Source of the DNA: Fundidesulfovibrio soli
GTDB lineage: Bacteria; Desulfobacterota; Desulfovibrionia; Desulfovibrionales; Desulfovibrionaceae
Length of the DNA: 64,000 nt
NCBI RefSeq assembly: GCF_022808695.1
Contig: NZ_JAKZKW010000006.1
Coordinates: forward strand, 84,789-148,788
Direction of reading: 5' to 3'
The stretch's first letter is position 1, and each line of letters begins with the position of its first letter. The notes beneath the pieces are model-generated. The model searched no databases and was not told the DNA's origin. It was given only the letters and a program-made list of their open reading frames with translations. Positions 28,904 to 37,439 of the stretch are shown piece after piece. Made by a program: the position numbers and the translations under genes.

Positions 28904-29920
28904 TCAATGGTGCTCGCGCGGGTTGAAGGAGGACGCCTCGGCCAGGTCGTGCCAGAGGGCGCGCTCCGCGTCCGTGAGCGTCTTGGGCGAGTGGATCATC
29001 ACCCGCACGAACTGGTCGCCCCGGCCCGCCTTGCCCTGCAGCCCCTTGCCCCGGATGCGCATCTTGCGCCCGCTGCTGGAGCCGGGGGGGATGTTCAGGT
29101 CGATGTCGCCGTCCAGGGTGGGCACGCGCACGGTGGCGCCGAGCGCCGCCTCCCAGGGGGCCAGGGGCACGTCCACCAGCACGTTCACGTCCTCCAGCTT
29201 GAAGCGCGAATGCGGGCGGATGCTCACCTTGAGGTACATGTCGCCCGCGGAGCCGCCGGCCCCGCCGGGTTCGCCCTGGCCCGCCAGGCGGATCTTGGCC
29301 CCGTCGCGCACGCCCGCCGGAATGTTCACTGAGAGCGTCTTGGGCCGGATGTAGGGCCTGCCGTCGGGGGAGAGCGCCTCCTCCTGGATGGTCACGGTCT
29401 TGGAGCCGCCGTGGTAGGCCTCCTCCAGGGTGAGCTCCAGCAGGGCCTCCACGTCGCCGCCGCGGGTGGGCCTGCGCTGGAAGGTCTGGCCGCCGAAGCC
29501 GCCCTGGCCTCCGAACCCGCCCTGGCCGCCGAAGCCGCCGCGCCCGCCGAAGCCGCCCATTCCACCGGACCCGCCGAAGATGGTCTGGAAGAAGTCCGAG
29601 AAGCCGCCCATGTCGAACTGCTGGCCGCCCTGGCCCGCGCCGCCGAAGTTGTAGCGGAAGTTCTCGTAGCCCGGCGGGGGCTGGAAGTTCTGCCCGTGCT
29701 GCCAGTTGGGGCCTAACGTGTCATAAAGCTTGCGTTTCTCGGGGTCGCGCAGCACCTCGTAGGCTTCGTTGATCTCCTTGAATTTGGCCTCGGCCGTGCA
29801 GTCGCCCGGATTGAGGTCCGGGTGGCAGGTGCGCGCCAGCTTCTTGAAAGCCTTGGAAATCTCATCCTGGGTGGCCTTCTTGTCCACGCCGAGGAGTTTG
29901 TAGTAGTCTTTGTATTCCAC
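28904..29920 (-). CDS. cbpA: CbpA-type DnaJ co-chaperone
   Basis: A 338-residue J-domain protein. The J-domain (1-67) has the HPD motif in RTCHPDLNPGD. A Gly/Phe-rich linker follows, with three tandem GGFGGQ units. The C-terminal substrate-binding domains come next (about 150-320). The cysteine zinc finger of DnaJ is absent, so it is a class B protein, as is CbpA. I place the start at a GTG (29920), because AGAGGG lies upstream and the canonical VEYKDYYKLLGV begins there; the longer ATG-initiated frame includes non-homologous residues. It is first in the operon and directs DnaK substrates to ClpB. Confidence 0.9.
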   Translation of the reverse strand: MEYKDYYKLLGVDKKATQDEISKAFKKLARTCHPDLNPGDCTAEAKFKEINEAYEVLRDPEKRKLYDTLGPNWQHGQNFQPPPGYENFRYNFGGAGQGGQQFDMGGFSDFFQTIFGGSGGMGGFGGRGGFGGQGGFGGQGGFGGQTFQRRPTRGGDVEALLELTLEEAYHGGSKTVTIQEEALSPDGRPYIRPKTLSVNIPAGVRDGAKIRLAGQGEPGGAGGSAGDMYLKVSIRPHSRFKLEDVNVLVDVPLAPWEAALGATVRVPTLDGDIDLNIPPGSSSGRKMRIRGKGLQGKAGRGDQFVRVMIHSPKTLTDAERALWHDLAEASSFNPREHH

Positions 29921-29967
29921 GAGAGTGCCCTCTGTTAGATGGAGCGGGATGCCGCCGCCAAGTTTAC

Positions 29968-29995
29968 ATAATAATCTGGTCAGGTGACCCGTCAA
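29968..29995 (-). promoter_or_regulatory. Promoter of the cbpA-cbpM-clpB operon
   Basis: On the minus strand -35 TTGACG (29995-29990), a 16-base spacer and -10 TATTAT (29973-29968) stand about 48 bases before the cbpA GTG. This is a sigma-70 promoter; the sigma-32 pattern (CTTGAA with CCCCAT) is not seen. The predicted leader is about 40 bases. Confidence 0.55.
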
Positions 29996-30149
29996 GGCGT
30001 ATTCCGAATATTCGGGCCAAGCGCGCAATTGGCCTTGTTTACGGAATTTTCAGTCTGAATGCCAGCCTTGGCGGATGCGGCGGCGCGACTCGGCGCGGCG
30101 GCCGGAGGGGAGCATTGCCATCCGGTCCCGGAGACGTTAGCACGCCTTC

Positions 30150-30854
30150 ATGGCAAAAGACACATTCAACAATCCCTTCGAGCAGCTCAAGGGCGTGAAG
30201 GTCAAGAAGGCCAAGCCAGCGCCTCCGCCGCCGCCCAAGGCCAAGCCTTCGCCGCCTGAGGCCCCGCAGGACGAGGAGGACCTCTTCAGCCAGGCCATGA
30301 GCGGCGTGTCCCGCATGTCCGGGCAGGAGTCGGGCAGGCAGGTGGCGGCGATCAGGCCCGCAGCAGAGGTGCAGCCGCATGACCCCGAGGCCGAGGCCAG
30401 GGCCAAGCTGTACGACCTGGTGGCCGGGAAAGTGGAGTTCGAGCTGGAATACACCGACGAGTACGTTCAGGGCTTCGTCAAGGGTATGGATCAGAAGATC
30501 TTCCGCCAGCTCAAGGCCGGGCAGCTGAGCCCCGAAGCCCACCTCGACCTGCACGGCCTCAATTCAGACCAGGCCTTCGAGTGCCTGCTGACCTTCATGC
30601 GGGAGAAGTATTTCCAGGGCAAACGCTGCCTGCTGCTGATTCCGGGCCGGGGCATCAACTCCCCCGGCGGCAATCCCGTGCTCAAGCAGGAGCTCAAGGG
30701 CTGGCTGACCCGCGACCCGCTCAAACGCGTGGTGCTGGCCTTCAGCACGGCCCAGCCGCGCCACGGCGGGGCCGGGGCGCTCTACGTGCTGCTCAGGCAG
30801 CGCCGCAAGAACGAGGGGCGCATCAAGTGGGAGAATTTGTGGGGGGATGATTGA
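30150..30854 (+). CDS. Smr-domain protein
   Basis: A 234-residue protein. The N-terminal ~60 residues are low-complexity and rich in Pro, Lys and Glu. The C-terminal Smr (small MutS-related) domain (about 130-220) has LDLHGLNSDQAFECLLTFM and the GRGINSPGG loop. The Smr fold is a nicking endonuclease or RNA-binding module. There is no MutS2 portion. The exact target is unknown. A strong rho-independent terminator follows. It is divergent from the chaperone operon. Confidence 0.85.
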   Translation: MAKDTFNNPFEQLKGVKVKKAKPAPPPPPKAKPSPPEAPQDEEDLFSQAMSGVSRMSGQESGRQVAAIRPAAEVQPHDPEAEARAKLYDLVAGKVEFELEYTDEYVQGFVKGMDQKIFRQLKAGQLSPEAHLDLHGLNSDQAFECLLTFMREKYFQGKRCLLLIPGRGINSPGGNPVLKQELKGWLTRDPLKRVVLAFSTAQPRHGGAGALYVLLRQRRKNEGRIKWENLWGDD

Positions 30855-30886
30855 TTACCCGCCCCAGCGGATTTCCTGAATGCAAA

Positions 30887-30924
30887 ACGCCGCCCGGAGC
30901 ATCCTCCGGGCGGCGTCATTTTTT
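30887..30924 (+). terminator. Rho-independent terminator of the smr gene
   Basis: ACGCCGCCCGGA (30887-30898) pairs perfectly with TCCGGGCGGCGT (30905-30916) around GCATCC, followed by CATTTTTTC. Confidence 0.88.
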
Positions 30925-30975
30925 CGTCGGGGCGGGCGGGACGGCCTAGCTGCCTGTCGCACAAGCCGATTCTTG

Positions 30976-31098
30976 CAGCCTGTTCAAAAAGCCCGCTGGC
31001 AAGGCGCGTGAAAAAGTCAAGGCCGATGCGTATTTGGCATACGCGAGGGTTTGACTTTTTCGAGTCAACGCAGCCAGCGGGAATTTTTCAACAGGCTG
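30976..31098. repeat. MITE-like palindromic element (~123 bp)
   Basis: The outer arms (30976-31000 and 31073-31098) are near-perfect inverted copies, differing by a substitution and a one-base indel, and end in CAGCCTGTT/CAACAGGCTG. Inside is a second stem, AAAAAGTCAA/TTGACTTTTT, and a third, GCGTAT/ATACGC. The whole can fold as one long cruciform. It abuts the stop codon of the DUF115 gene on the minus strand. It has no coding capacity; no flanking target duplication can be confirmed by eye. Confidence 0.75.
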
Positions 31099-32898
31099 TT
31101 AGGCCACTTTCACGCTACGGTCCAGGCTGGAGGGGCCGAACACCTCGTCCACGCGTTTGACCTTGCCCAGGGCCCGCTTGAGGATGTCCTTGTAGTCCCG
31201 CATGTCGGCTTGGCCATAGCGCTCCTTGAGGTTGGCAAGGGAGGCCATGTCCATGACCTCGTTGAACAAATAGGGCAGGTAGAGCGGATCCTGCTTGAGG
31301 AACTGCAGCACGTTGAGCAGCAGCTGCTTTATCTCGACCTGGTTGCGGCCCGGCTTCTTGAGCAGCTTGTCGAAGCGCTTGGTGGCGTGGCGCAAGGAGT
31401 CGTTCCAGGTGCCGTAGCGGGCCTGGTACACGGGGCGCACACGGGGCTGGTTCACGCGCCGCAGCGAGGTGAGGAAGCGCTCCTTCGCTCCCGGCTGGGA
31501 GGCCAGCAGGCCCTTCTGGTGGCATTCCTCCACGTCAACCACGCGGCTGCCCTCGATCTCGGCGCCGCCGCCGTAGATGTTGTAGACCGGCAGTTGGGCC
31601 TTGCGCAGGTCCTTCTCCAGGTCGCGCTTGGCCGAGAGGTAGCCCACGTTGGAGAAGATGGTCTCGCCGTGGAGGTTCATGAGCTTCACGTCGCCCCGGG
31701 CCGGGTCGAAATTCTGCACGTTGCCGTGGGCGTGGTGGCCGGGGGCGTGGCTGCGCTCGGCGGGCCAGGCGAAGTCCTGCCCGGCCAGCAGGATGCGGCT
31801 CACGCCGCACCAGGTGAGGAAGCGCGCCAGGGTGACGCCCACGTTGCCGCCCGCGTCAAGCACCAGCTCGTGCTCGCTGAACACGTAGGTGGCCATGCCG
31901 CCCATGGTCCACAGGGGGATCTTGGGGCCGGGGTAACGGGCCACGACCTCGGGGTCGAGCTTGGTGGAGTAGATCAGGGGCAGGTCGTTCAGCCAGTTGA
32001 TGTCCTTGATGCCGTCGTAGAGGCGCATCATCTCGTGGCGGAAGTCGATGGCCATGCAGAAGTCCGGCTTGAGGCCGATGCGCTCCAGCGCGGGAAGGGT
32101 CTGCAGGGCCGAGGCGTAGAGGGCGTGGCCGGGGCGCTCGACCAGCTGCGGGCCGGTCTGCGCCAGCGACGGACCCGCGCCCAGGATCACCGCCGTGACC
32201 CCCGAGGCGCAGCCCTGCATGGGCAGCAGGCTGCCGTTGTTCATGGCGTCGTGGAAGTTCCGCAGCTCGTTGCCCACCATGACCTCCTGCTTCAGGCGCA
32301 GGGTGGCCATCTCCACCGAGAAGTTCTCCAGCTTGCCGCGCAGGATGCCGCTCCAGTGGGCGTACTCCGGGCCGATCTGCTGGGAGGGCATGTCGTTGCG
32401 CAGGTGGATGTTGCCGTAGAGCAGGTTCAGGTCCAGGCGGTGCAGGGCCTTCTCGATGATGTCGTGGTCCGGCGCCAGGAAGCGCAGCCGCCCGGCCTTG
32501 AGGAAGGGGCGGTAGTCCGTCTCGCCCAGGCAGGCCAGGAGCATGTCGGGCCGGGGCTCCACCACCAGCACCCGGTGCGTGGAGGGCGTGCCGGTGAGCA
32601 CGTGGTTCAGGCCGTAGCCCAGGTTGCAGCCCAGGAGCACCGTGGCGTCCTTCTCCGGCGTGTTCTTGGGCCGCCACTCCTGGTAGAGCACCGGAAGGGG
32701 CGGGCAGCGTTCGATGAGGCCGCCGCCGTCGTCCATGCGCCAATCCAGCAGGCCCATGTGGTTGACGAAAACGCGGGAGAGCGCGCCCTCGATGTCCGCG
32801 ACGGACTGCGCCAGCCAGGTGGCCACGGGTTCCTTGAGCTCCGCCAGAGTCTCAAGGTTGCCGGTGAGGAATTGGTGCATGTTCATGGTGCCGGACAT
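31099..32898 (-). CDS. DUF115 / MptE-like (Maf-type) protein
   Basis: A 599-residue protein of the DUF115 family (6-hydroxymethylpterin pyrophosphokinase MptE-like domain, also found in flagellin-glycosylation factors Maf/PseE). The central domain (about 200-420) has AVILGAGPSLAQTGPQL and GVSRILLAGQDFAW, characteristic of this fold. The N-terminal ~180 residues include a Rossmann-like segment (TVLLGCNLGYGLNHVL). The start at 32898 is supported by AAGGAA upstream. Maf-type proteins transfer nonulosonic acids to flagellin; that role here is inference, since no flagellar or sialic-acid genes are adjacent. The MITE-like element touches its 3' end. Confidence 0.8.
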   Translation of the reverse strand: MSGTMNMHQFLTGNLETLAELKEPVATWLAQSVADIEGALSRVFVNHMGLLDWRMDDGGGLIERCPPLPVLYQEWRPKNTPEKDATVLLGCNLGYGLNHVLTGTPSTHRVLVVEPRPDMLLACLGETDYRPFLKAGRLRFLAPDHDIIEKALHRLDLNLLYGNIHLRNDMPSQQIGPEYAHWSGILRGKLENFSVEMATLRLKQEVMVGNELRNFHDAMNNGSLLPMQGCASGVTAVILGAGPSLAQTGPQLVERPGHALYASALQTLPALERIGLKPDFCMAIDFRHEMMRLYDGIKDINWLNDLPLIYSTKLDPEVVARYPGPKIPLWTMGGMATYVFSEHELVLDAGGNVGVTLARFLTWCGVSRILLAGQDFAWPAERSHAPGHHAHGNVQNFDPARGDVKLMNLHGETIFSNVGYLSAKRDLEKDLRKAQLPVYNIYGGGAEIEGSRVVDVEECHQKGLLASQPGAKERFLTSLRRVNQPRVRPVYQARYGTWNDSLRHATKRFDKLLKKPGRNQVEIKQLLLNVLQFLKQDPLYLPYLFNEVMDMASLANLKERYGQADMRDYKDILKRALGKVKRVDEVFGPSSLDRSVKVA

Positions 32899-32946
32899 CA
32901 AGCAAGTTCCTTGCCAGTACAACGGGTTTCCCCTAAATCCAGGGGC

Positions 32947-35232
32947 ATGGCACACGCAGACATCCTCACTCTCGCGGGCGACACCCCGCTGGTGACCATC
33001 CGGCGCCTCAACCCCAATCCGGACGTCACCCTGCTGGTCAAGCTGGAGGCCAAGAACCCCGGCGGCTCCATCAAGGACCGCGTGGCCCTGGCCATGATCG
33101 AGGCGGCCCAGGCCTCCGGGGAGCTCACCCCGGACAAGACCGTCATCGAGGCCACCTCGGGCAACACCGGCATCGGCCTGGCCATGGTCTGCGCCGTGAA
33201 GGGGCTCAAGCTCACGCTGGTCATGCCGTCCTCCGCCTCGGAGGAGCGCAAGCGCATCATGCGCGCCTACGGGGCCGAGCTGCTGCTCACGCCGGGTCAC
33301 CTGGGCACGGACGGGGCCATCGAGGAGGCCTACCGCCTGGCCCGCGAATATCCCGAACGCTACGTGCTCATGGACCAGTTCAACAATCCCGCCAGCATAG
33401 AGGCCCATTACCGGGGCACCGGCCAGGAAATCTGGGACCAGACCGCGGGCGCGGTCACCCATGTGGTGGCCACCCTGGGCACTTCGGGTACGGCCATGGG
33501 CATCGCCAAGAAACTCAAGGAATTGAACCCGGCCGTCAAAGTGGTGGCGGTGGAGCCCAGGCCCGGGCACAGGATACAGGGGCTCAAGAACATGCAGGAG
33601 TCCTACCCGCCGGGCATCTACGACAAGCGGGCGCTGGAGGTTGTGCGCGTGGAGGACGAGGAAGCCTTCGAAATGGCCAGGCAACTGGCGCGCCAGGAGG
33701 GCATACTGGCGGGAATGAGCGGCGGGGCGGCCATGGCCGCTGCGGCCAGCCTCTGCCGCGAGCTGGTCTCCGGGCTGGTGGTGGCCATCCTGCCCGATGG
33801 CGGCGAACGCTACCTCTCCACCGAGCTGTACGCCGCCCAGGAACAGCGCGGCGTGCGCCTGCGCACCGTGGAGACCGGCAAGCAGGTGCACTTGCCCCCC
33901 GGGGCCGCCGGATTCTACACCCCCGGCCCCAGCCTGGACGCCACGGCCGACGCCGAATGCTGGCGGCGCATCGTGCTCTTGGACGTGCTGGCGCGCCACG
34001 GGCGCGGGCGGGACGCGGCCTCCTCCGTGGTGGTGGGCCTGGCCGACATGGACGACAGGGCCTTGGCCGCGTCGCGCGCTGCCGGGCTCTCCCGGGAGGA
34101 TTTCGCCCGCCAGGCCCTGGACGGCCTCAACAGGCTGGCGGGGCAGCTGCGCGTGGAGGCCTCCTTCACCATGGCCTCGGCCTCGCTTGAGCGCATGCTG
34201 GACATGACCAGGGCGCTCATGCGCAAGGGCTACAGCTACGAGCGGCTGCGCTCGGTCTATTTCGACGTGGCGCGCGACAAGGGCTACGGGGCGCTCTCCC
34301 ACGCCAACCTGGGCAGGCTGGCTCTGGGCAAGACCGTGGACCTGGCGGCCTACCTCAAGGACCACCCCCAGGACTTCACCCTGCTCAAGCGAGTCAGCCT
34401 GCAGGACCTCAAGCTCGGCCAGGTGGTGCAGACCGAGTGGGGGGCCGTGCGCCCAAGCTGGTTTTTGCAGATGGCGGCCTGCCCGCTGGAGCGGCTGCCC
34501 AAGCTCACGGCGGTGCTGGCGGGCGAGGGGCAGTGTTTCCCAATGCTTGAGAACCTGCGCGCCATCTGGAACCTGACCGGCGGAGTGCGCCCGGCGGCCT
34601 GGCTCACCAGCGGCGTGGTCAAGGGCTCAGGGGACACCTGCGACCTGGCCGACGTGGCCCGGAGCATGGGCGGCTTCCAGGCCGCGCGGCTTTGGCTGCT
34701 GTCGCTGCATTACCGCAGGCCGCTGGACGTGTCCGAGAAGACCCTTTCCATGTGGGCCAGGAACTGGCGCAAGCTCCAGGACACGGCCGTGAACCTCTCG
34801 CACTGCGCCGTGAACGATTCCGTGGCCTCGGCCGACGCGGCCCAGGCCGTTGAGAACCTGCGCGCCGAGCTGGAGCAGGCCATGGACGACGACCTCGGGC
34901 TGCACCGCTTCTGGCCGCAGCTTTTCGCCTATTGCCGCCGGGCCAACGCGGCCGCCGGTTCGCGCGGCCCCACCCCCGGGGACGCCGCCATCTACCTGGA
35001 GGGCCTCAAGGCCGTGAACGCGGTTCTGGGAGTGATGGACGAATCCCGCCTGCCCCTGGCCAGGCAGGCTTGGCCGGGCCTGGCCCAGAGCATGGTGCAG
35101 AAGCGGGAGATGGCCCGGGCCGCCAAGGAGTTCGAGCTGGCCGACACCCTGCGGGAGCAGTTGGGGCTCATGGGCCTCAGGCTGGAGGACACCTCCGCCG
35201 GGCCGCGGCTCTTCACCGTCAGCCCGGAGTAG
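32947..35232 (+). CDS. Cysteine synthase fused to a degenerate cysteinyl-tRNA synthetase domain
   Basis: A 761-residue fusion. Residues 1-300 are a complete CysK/CysM-type cysteine synthase: PLP Lys43 in NPGGSIKDR, the substrate loop ATSGNTG, and GMSGGAA near 259. Residues about 305-761 align with cysteinyl-tRNA synthetase, ending in a convincing DALR-like anticodon domain (AMDDDLG ... AAKEFELADTLREQL). The catalytic motifs have decayed: HIGH reads DAEC (335-338), and KMSKS corresponds to VVKGSGDT (557-564). The CGPT and HHENE zinc/active-site motifs are also gone. So the second half is unlikely to charge tRNA. The ATG has AGGGG too close for an ideal site, but the CysK N-terminus fixes the start. 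Confidence 0.85.
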   Translation: MAHADILTLAGDTPLVTIRRLNPNPDVTLLVKLEAKNPGGSIKDRVALAMIEAAQASGELTPDKTVIEATSGNTGIGLAMVCAVKGLKLTLVMPSSASEERKRIMRAYGAELLLTPGHLGTDGAIEEAYRLAREYPERYVLMDQFNNPASIEAHYRGTGQEIWDQTAGAVTHVVATLGTSGTAMGIAKKLKELNPAVKVVAVEPRPGHRIQGLKNMQESYPPGIYDKRALEVVRVEDEEAFEMARQLARQEGILAGMSGGAAMAAAASLCRELVSGLVVAILPDGGERYLSTELYAAQEQRGVRLRTVETGKQVHLPPGAAGFYTPGPSLDATADAECWRRIVLLDVLARHGRGRDAASSVVVGLADMDDRALAASRAAGLSREDFARQALDGLNRLAGQLRVEASFTMASASLERMLDMTRALMRKGYSYERLRSVYFDVARDKGYGALSHANLGRLALGKTVDLAAYLKDHPQDFTLLKRVSLQDLKLGQVVQTEWGAVRPSWFLQMAACPLERLPKLTAVLAGEGQCFPMLENLRAIWNLTGGVRPAAWLTSGVVKGSGDTCDLADVARSMGGFQAARLWLLSLHYRRPLDVSEKTLSMWARNWRKLQDTAVNLSHCAVNDSVASADAAQAVENLRAELEQAMDDDLGLHRFWPQLFAYCRRANAAAGSRGPTPGDAAIYLEGLKAVNAVLGVMDESRLPLARQAWPGLAQSMVQKREMARAAKEFELADTLREQLGLMGLRLEDTSAGPRLFTVSPE

Positions 35233-35312
35233 CGGTACAGAACCTCAGGCGCAGCGTTCGTTTCCGGCTGGCGCACCCGCCGCCAGATGCGGGGCGAAAG
35301 GTCCTCACAGCC

Positions 35313-36218
35313 TCAGGTGCAGCTTCCGCCTTCCGGGGCCAGGCCGTTCTTGCGGGGCCACAGCTCGGAAAGCAGCATCCCGGCCAGCATCAATGCGCAA
35401 CCAACCAAGCCGCGCGGGGTGAGCGTCTCCCCGATGAGCAGCCAGCCGCCCAGGGCCGCGAACACGGACTCAAGGCTCAGGATGATTGCCGCGTGGGAGG
35501 GGTTGGCGTCGCGCTGGGCCACCAGTTGCAGCGTGTAGGCCAGCCCCACGGAGAGCAGACCGCCGTAAAGGATGGGCACTGCCGCGTCCATCAGCCCTTC
35601 CAACGCGAAGGATTCCCCAGTCCAGACCGCGAAAATCAGGCTCAGAACGGAGCAGACCGCATACTGGCCCACGGCCAGGTGAATGGGATTCATGCGCGGG
35701 GCGAACCAGGCCGCCACCAGCACGTGCCCGGCCCAGAAGAAGGCCCCGATGAGCTCCAGGAGGTCGCCGGGGTTGATGTGGAACTGCTCGTTGATGCTCA
35801 GCAGATACATGCCCGCCACGGCGCACAGGGCGCCGAGCACCGTGCCCAGCGGCGTGCGGTTTCCCAGCAGGGCGGCGAAGAGGGGCACCAGGATCACGTA
35901 CAGGCAGGTGATGAACCCGGCGTTGCCCGCTGTGGTGTGCAGCATGCCGATCTGCTGCAGGCTGGCCCCGGCGGTCAGGGCCGTACCCGCGCAGAGGTAG
36001 CCCAGCCAGGCGGGCGTGGGCGAACACTCCCTGGGGACGATGCGGCCCGTGGAGCGGATCGCCAGCGGCAGCAGGGCGCAGGCGCCCAGAGCGAAGCGCA
36101 CGCCGTTGAATACGAATGGGCCCACATGCTCCATGCCCACGCGCTGCGCCACGAAGGCGAAGCCCCAGACGAGGGCTGTGATGAGCAGGAGAATGTCTGC
36201 CCGGAGTGACCTGGATAT
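35313..36218 (-). CDS. EamA/DMT-family transporter, apparent ATA start
   Basis: A membrane protein of the drug/metabolite transporter family with about ten transmembrane helices in two EamA repeats (the second begins near IELIGAFFWAGHVL-like sequence). The first helix, ADILLLITALVWGFAFVAQRVG, requires a start near 36218, where the codon is ATA, not ATG: AAAGGAG lies 7 bases upstream and the frame continues into SRSLRADILLL. Initiation at the next candidate (GTG, 36152) would remove most of helix 1 and has no ribosome binding site. Either AUA is used, or the start codon has mutated or was misread. The substrate is unknown. From 36218 the product is 301 residues. Confidence 0.75.
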   Translation of the reverse strand: MSRSLRADILLLITALVWGFAFVAQRVGMEHVGPFVFNGVRFALGACALLPLAIRSTGRIVPRECSPTPAWLGYLCAGTALTAGASLQQIGMLHTTAGNAGFITCLYVILVPLFAALLGNRTPLGTVLGALCAVAGMYLLSINEQFHINPGDLLELIGAFFWAGHVLVAAWFAPRMNPIHLAVGQYAVCSVLSLIFAVWTGESFALEGLMDAAVPILYGGLLSVGLAYTLQLVAQRDANPSHAAIILSLESVFAALGGWLLIGETLTPRGLVGCALMLAGMLLSELWPRKNGLAPEGGSCT

Positions 36219-36352
36219 GGCGCTGCTCCTTTCCCGAACCTTCTCCCCGAGCAGGGGGCGGACGCCGGATTCCTACGGGTTGCATAGGAATTCCCGTGGA
36301 TTGACCCGCCGCGAAGGCCGTCCGGGCACTTAGCCGCAACCAGGGTCAAAGA

Positions 36353-37384
36353 TCAAGCGCCGGGGCTGTCGCCCCCATCCTGTTCCAGTTCGGCAAGCAT
36401 CTGGTCCGCCTCCGTGAAGCCGGGCCGGATGACCAGGGCCTTGCGCAGGTGCTCCCTGGCTTTTTCCCGCCTGGAGGCGTGCACGTAGGCCTTGGCGATG
36501 TTGTAGTGCAGGTTTTCGTCGCTGGGGGTGAGGATCAGGGCCTGGGTGTAGGCGTGCAGCGCGCCGGAGAGGTCCCCCGAGCGGCGCAGCCGCACACCCA
36601 GGGAGTTGTACGGGTTGACGGCCCCCGGGTCCTGCTCGAGGATTTCCACAAAGAGCTCCTTGAGCTCCTGGAGCTTGTCCTGGATGGCCAGGATGTCCGC
36701 GCAGCGGTTGAGGTGCTCCAGGTACTTCTCCTGATCGCCCAGCCCTTTGTGCGCGTGCGCCAGGCCTTTGTAGGCCTCCGCGAACATGGTGTTGATGGCC
36801 AGGGCCTGGTTGAAGGCCTGGATGGCCAGCCCGAACTCCTGCAGGCGCAGGTGCTCCAGGCCCATGTTGAACAGCTCCATCGCCTCGTTGTGGGACTGGG
36901 TCACGCTGGAGTAGGCGGCCGCCGCCTGGGCATGGTCCCCAGACGCGGCCAGCTCGTCGGCCCGGGCCATCCTCAGGGCGCGGACATCGTCCGGGTGGGA
37001 GGACTCCCAGGCGGAGCGCAAGTGCCTGGCGCAGGTCTGCGGCGTGTAGGGACGCAGGACGTAGCCGCCGCACCCCGCCGAGACGGCCTCCAGCACGCGT
37101 TCGCGGCGGCTCTCCGCCGTGAGCATCACCACGGCCTTGTGCTTGAGGGTCTTGTCGCGCTTGATGGCCCGCAGGCACTCGATTCCGGTGAGAGCCCCGG
37201 TGCGGTCTCCCAGGAGGATGAGCCCCACGGTGTCGTCGCCCAGGTGGGGCCGGGCCTCGACCAGGGAGGGGAACAGGCGTATGGTGTTGTAGCCCATGCC
37301 CGCGAGTGTGCGCCTGTCCTTGGCCACGAGGGAAGGATCGGAATTGATGAGCGCCAAGCCGACTTTCGCGGGGTTGTAAACCAT
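36353..37384 (-). CDS. Pseudo-receiver protein with TPR repeats
   Basis: A 343-residue protein. Residues 1-125 fold like a response-regulator receiver, but the phospho-acceptor Asp is Gly59 (LILLGDRTG, Asp next to it) and the conserved Lys is Arg111 (YVLRPYTP), so it is probably not phosphorylated. The rest holds about six tetratricopeptide repeats (NPYNSLGVRLRRSGDLSGALHAYTQAL is typical; trimmed), expected to bind a partner protein. No output domain is visible. The start ATG at 37384 has only a weak ribosome binding site. It is divergent from the TVP38 gene. Confidence 0.82.
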   Translation of the reverse strand: MVYNPAKVGLALINSDPSLVAKDRRTLAGMGYNTIRLFPSLVEARPHLGDDTVGLILLGDRTGALTGIECLRAIKRDKTLKHKAVVMLTAESRRERVLEAVSAGCGGYVLRPYTPQTCARHLRSAWESSHPDDVRALRMARADELAASGDHAQAAAAYSSVTQSHNEAMELFNMGLEHLRLQEFGLAIQAFNQALAINTMFAEAYKGLAHAHKGLGDQEKYLEHLNRCADILAIQDKLQELKELFVEILEQDPGAVNPYNSLGVRLRRSGDLSGALHAYTQALILTPSDENLHYNIAKAYVHASRREKAREHLRKALVIRPGFTEADQMLAELEQDGGDSPGA

Positions 37385-37439
37385 TCGCCACACGTAGCAC
37401 CGGCCAGATTGGCTGGCAATATACCGGGAGGAGGGGGAG

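Noticed and set aside
31051..32946. Upstream extension of the cysteine-synthase fusion frame
   Set aside because: It is antisense to DUF115 and the palindromic element and has no domain; the CysK N-terminus fixes the start at 32947.
32899..34365. Upstream extension of the DUF115 frame on the minus strand
   Set aside because: It runs antisense to the cysteine-synthase fusion; the true start at 32898 has a ribosome binding site and fits the family.
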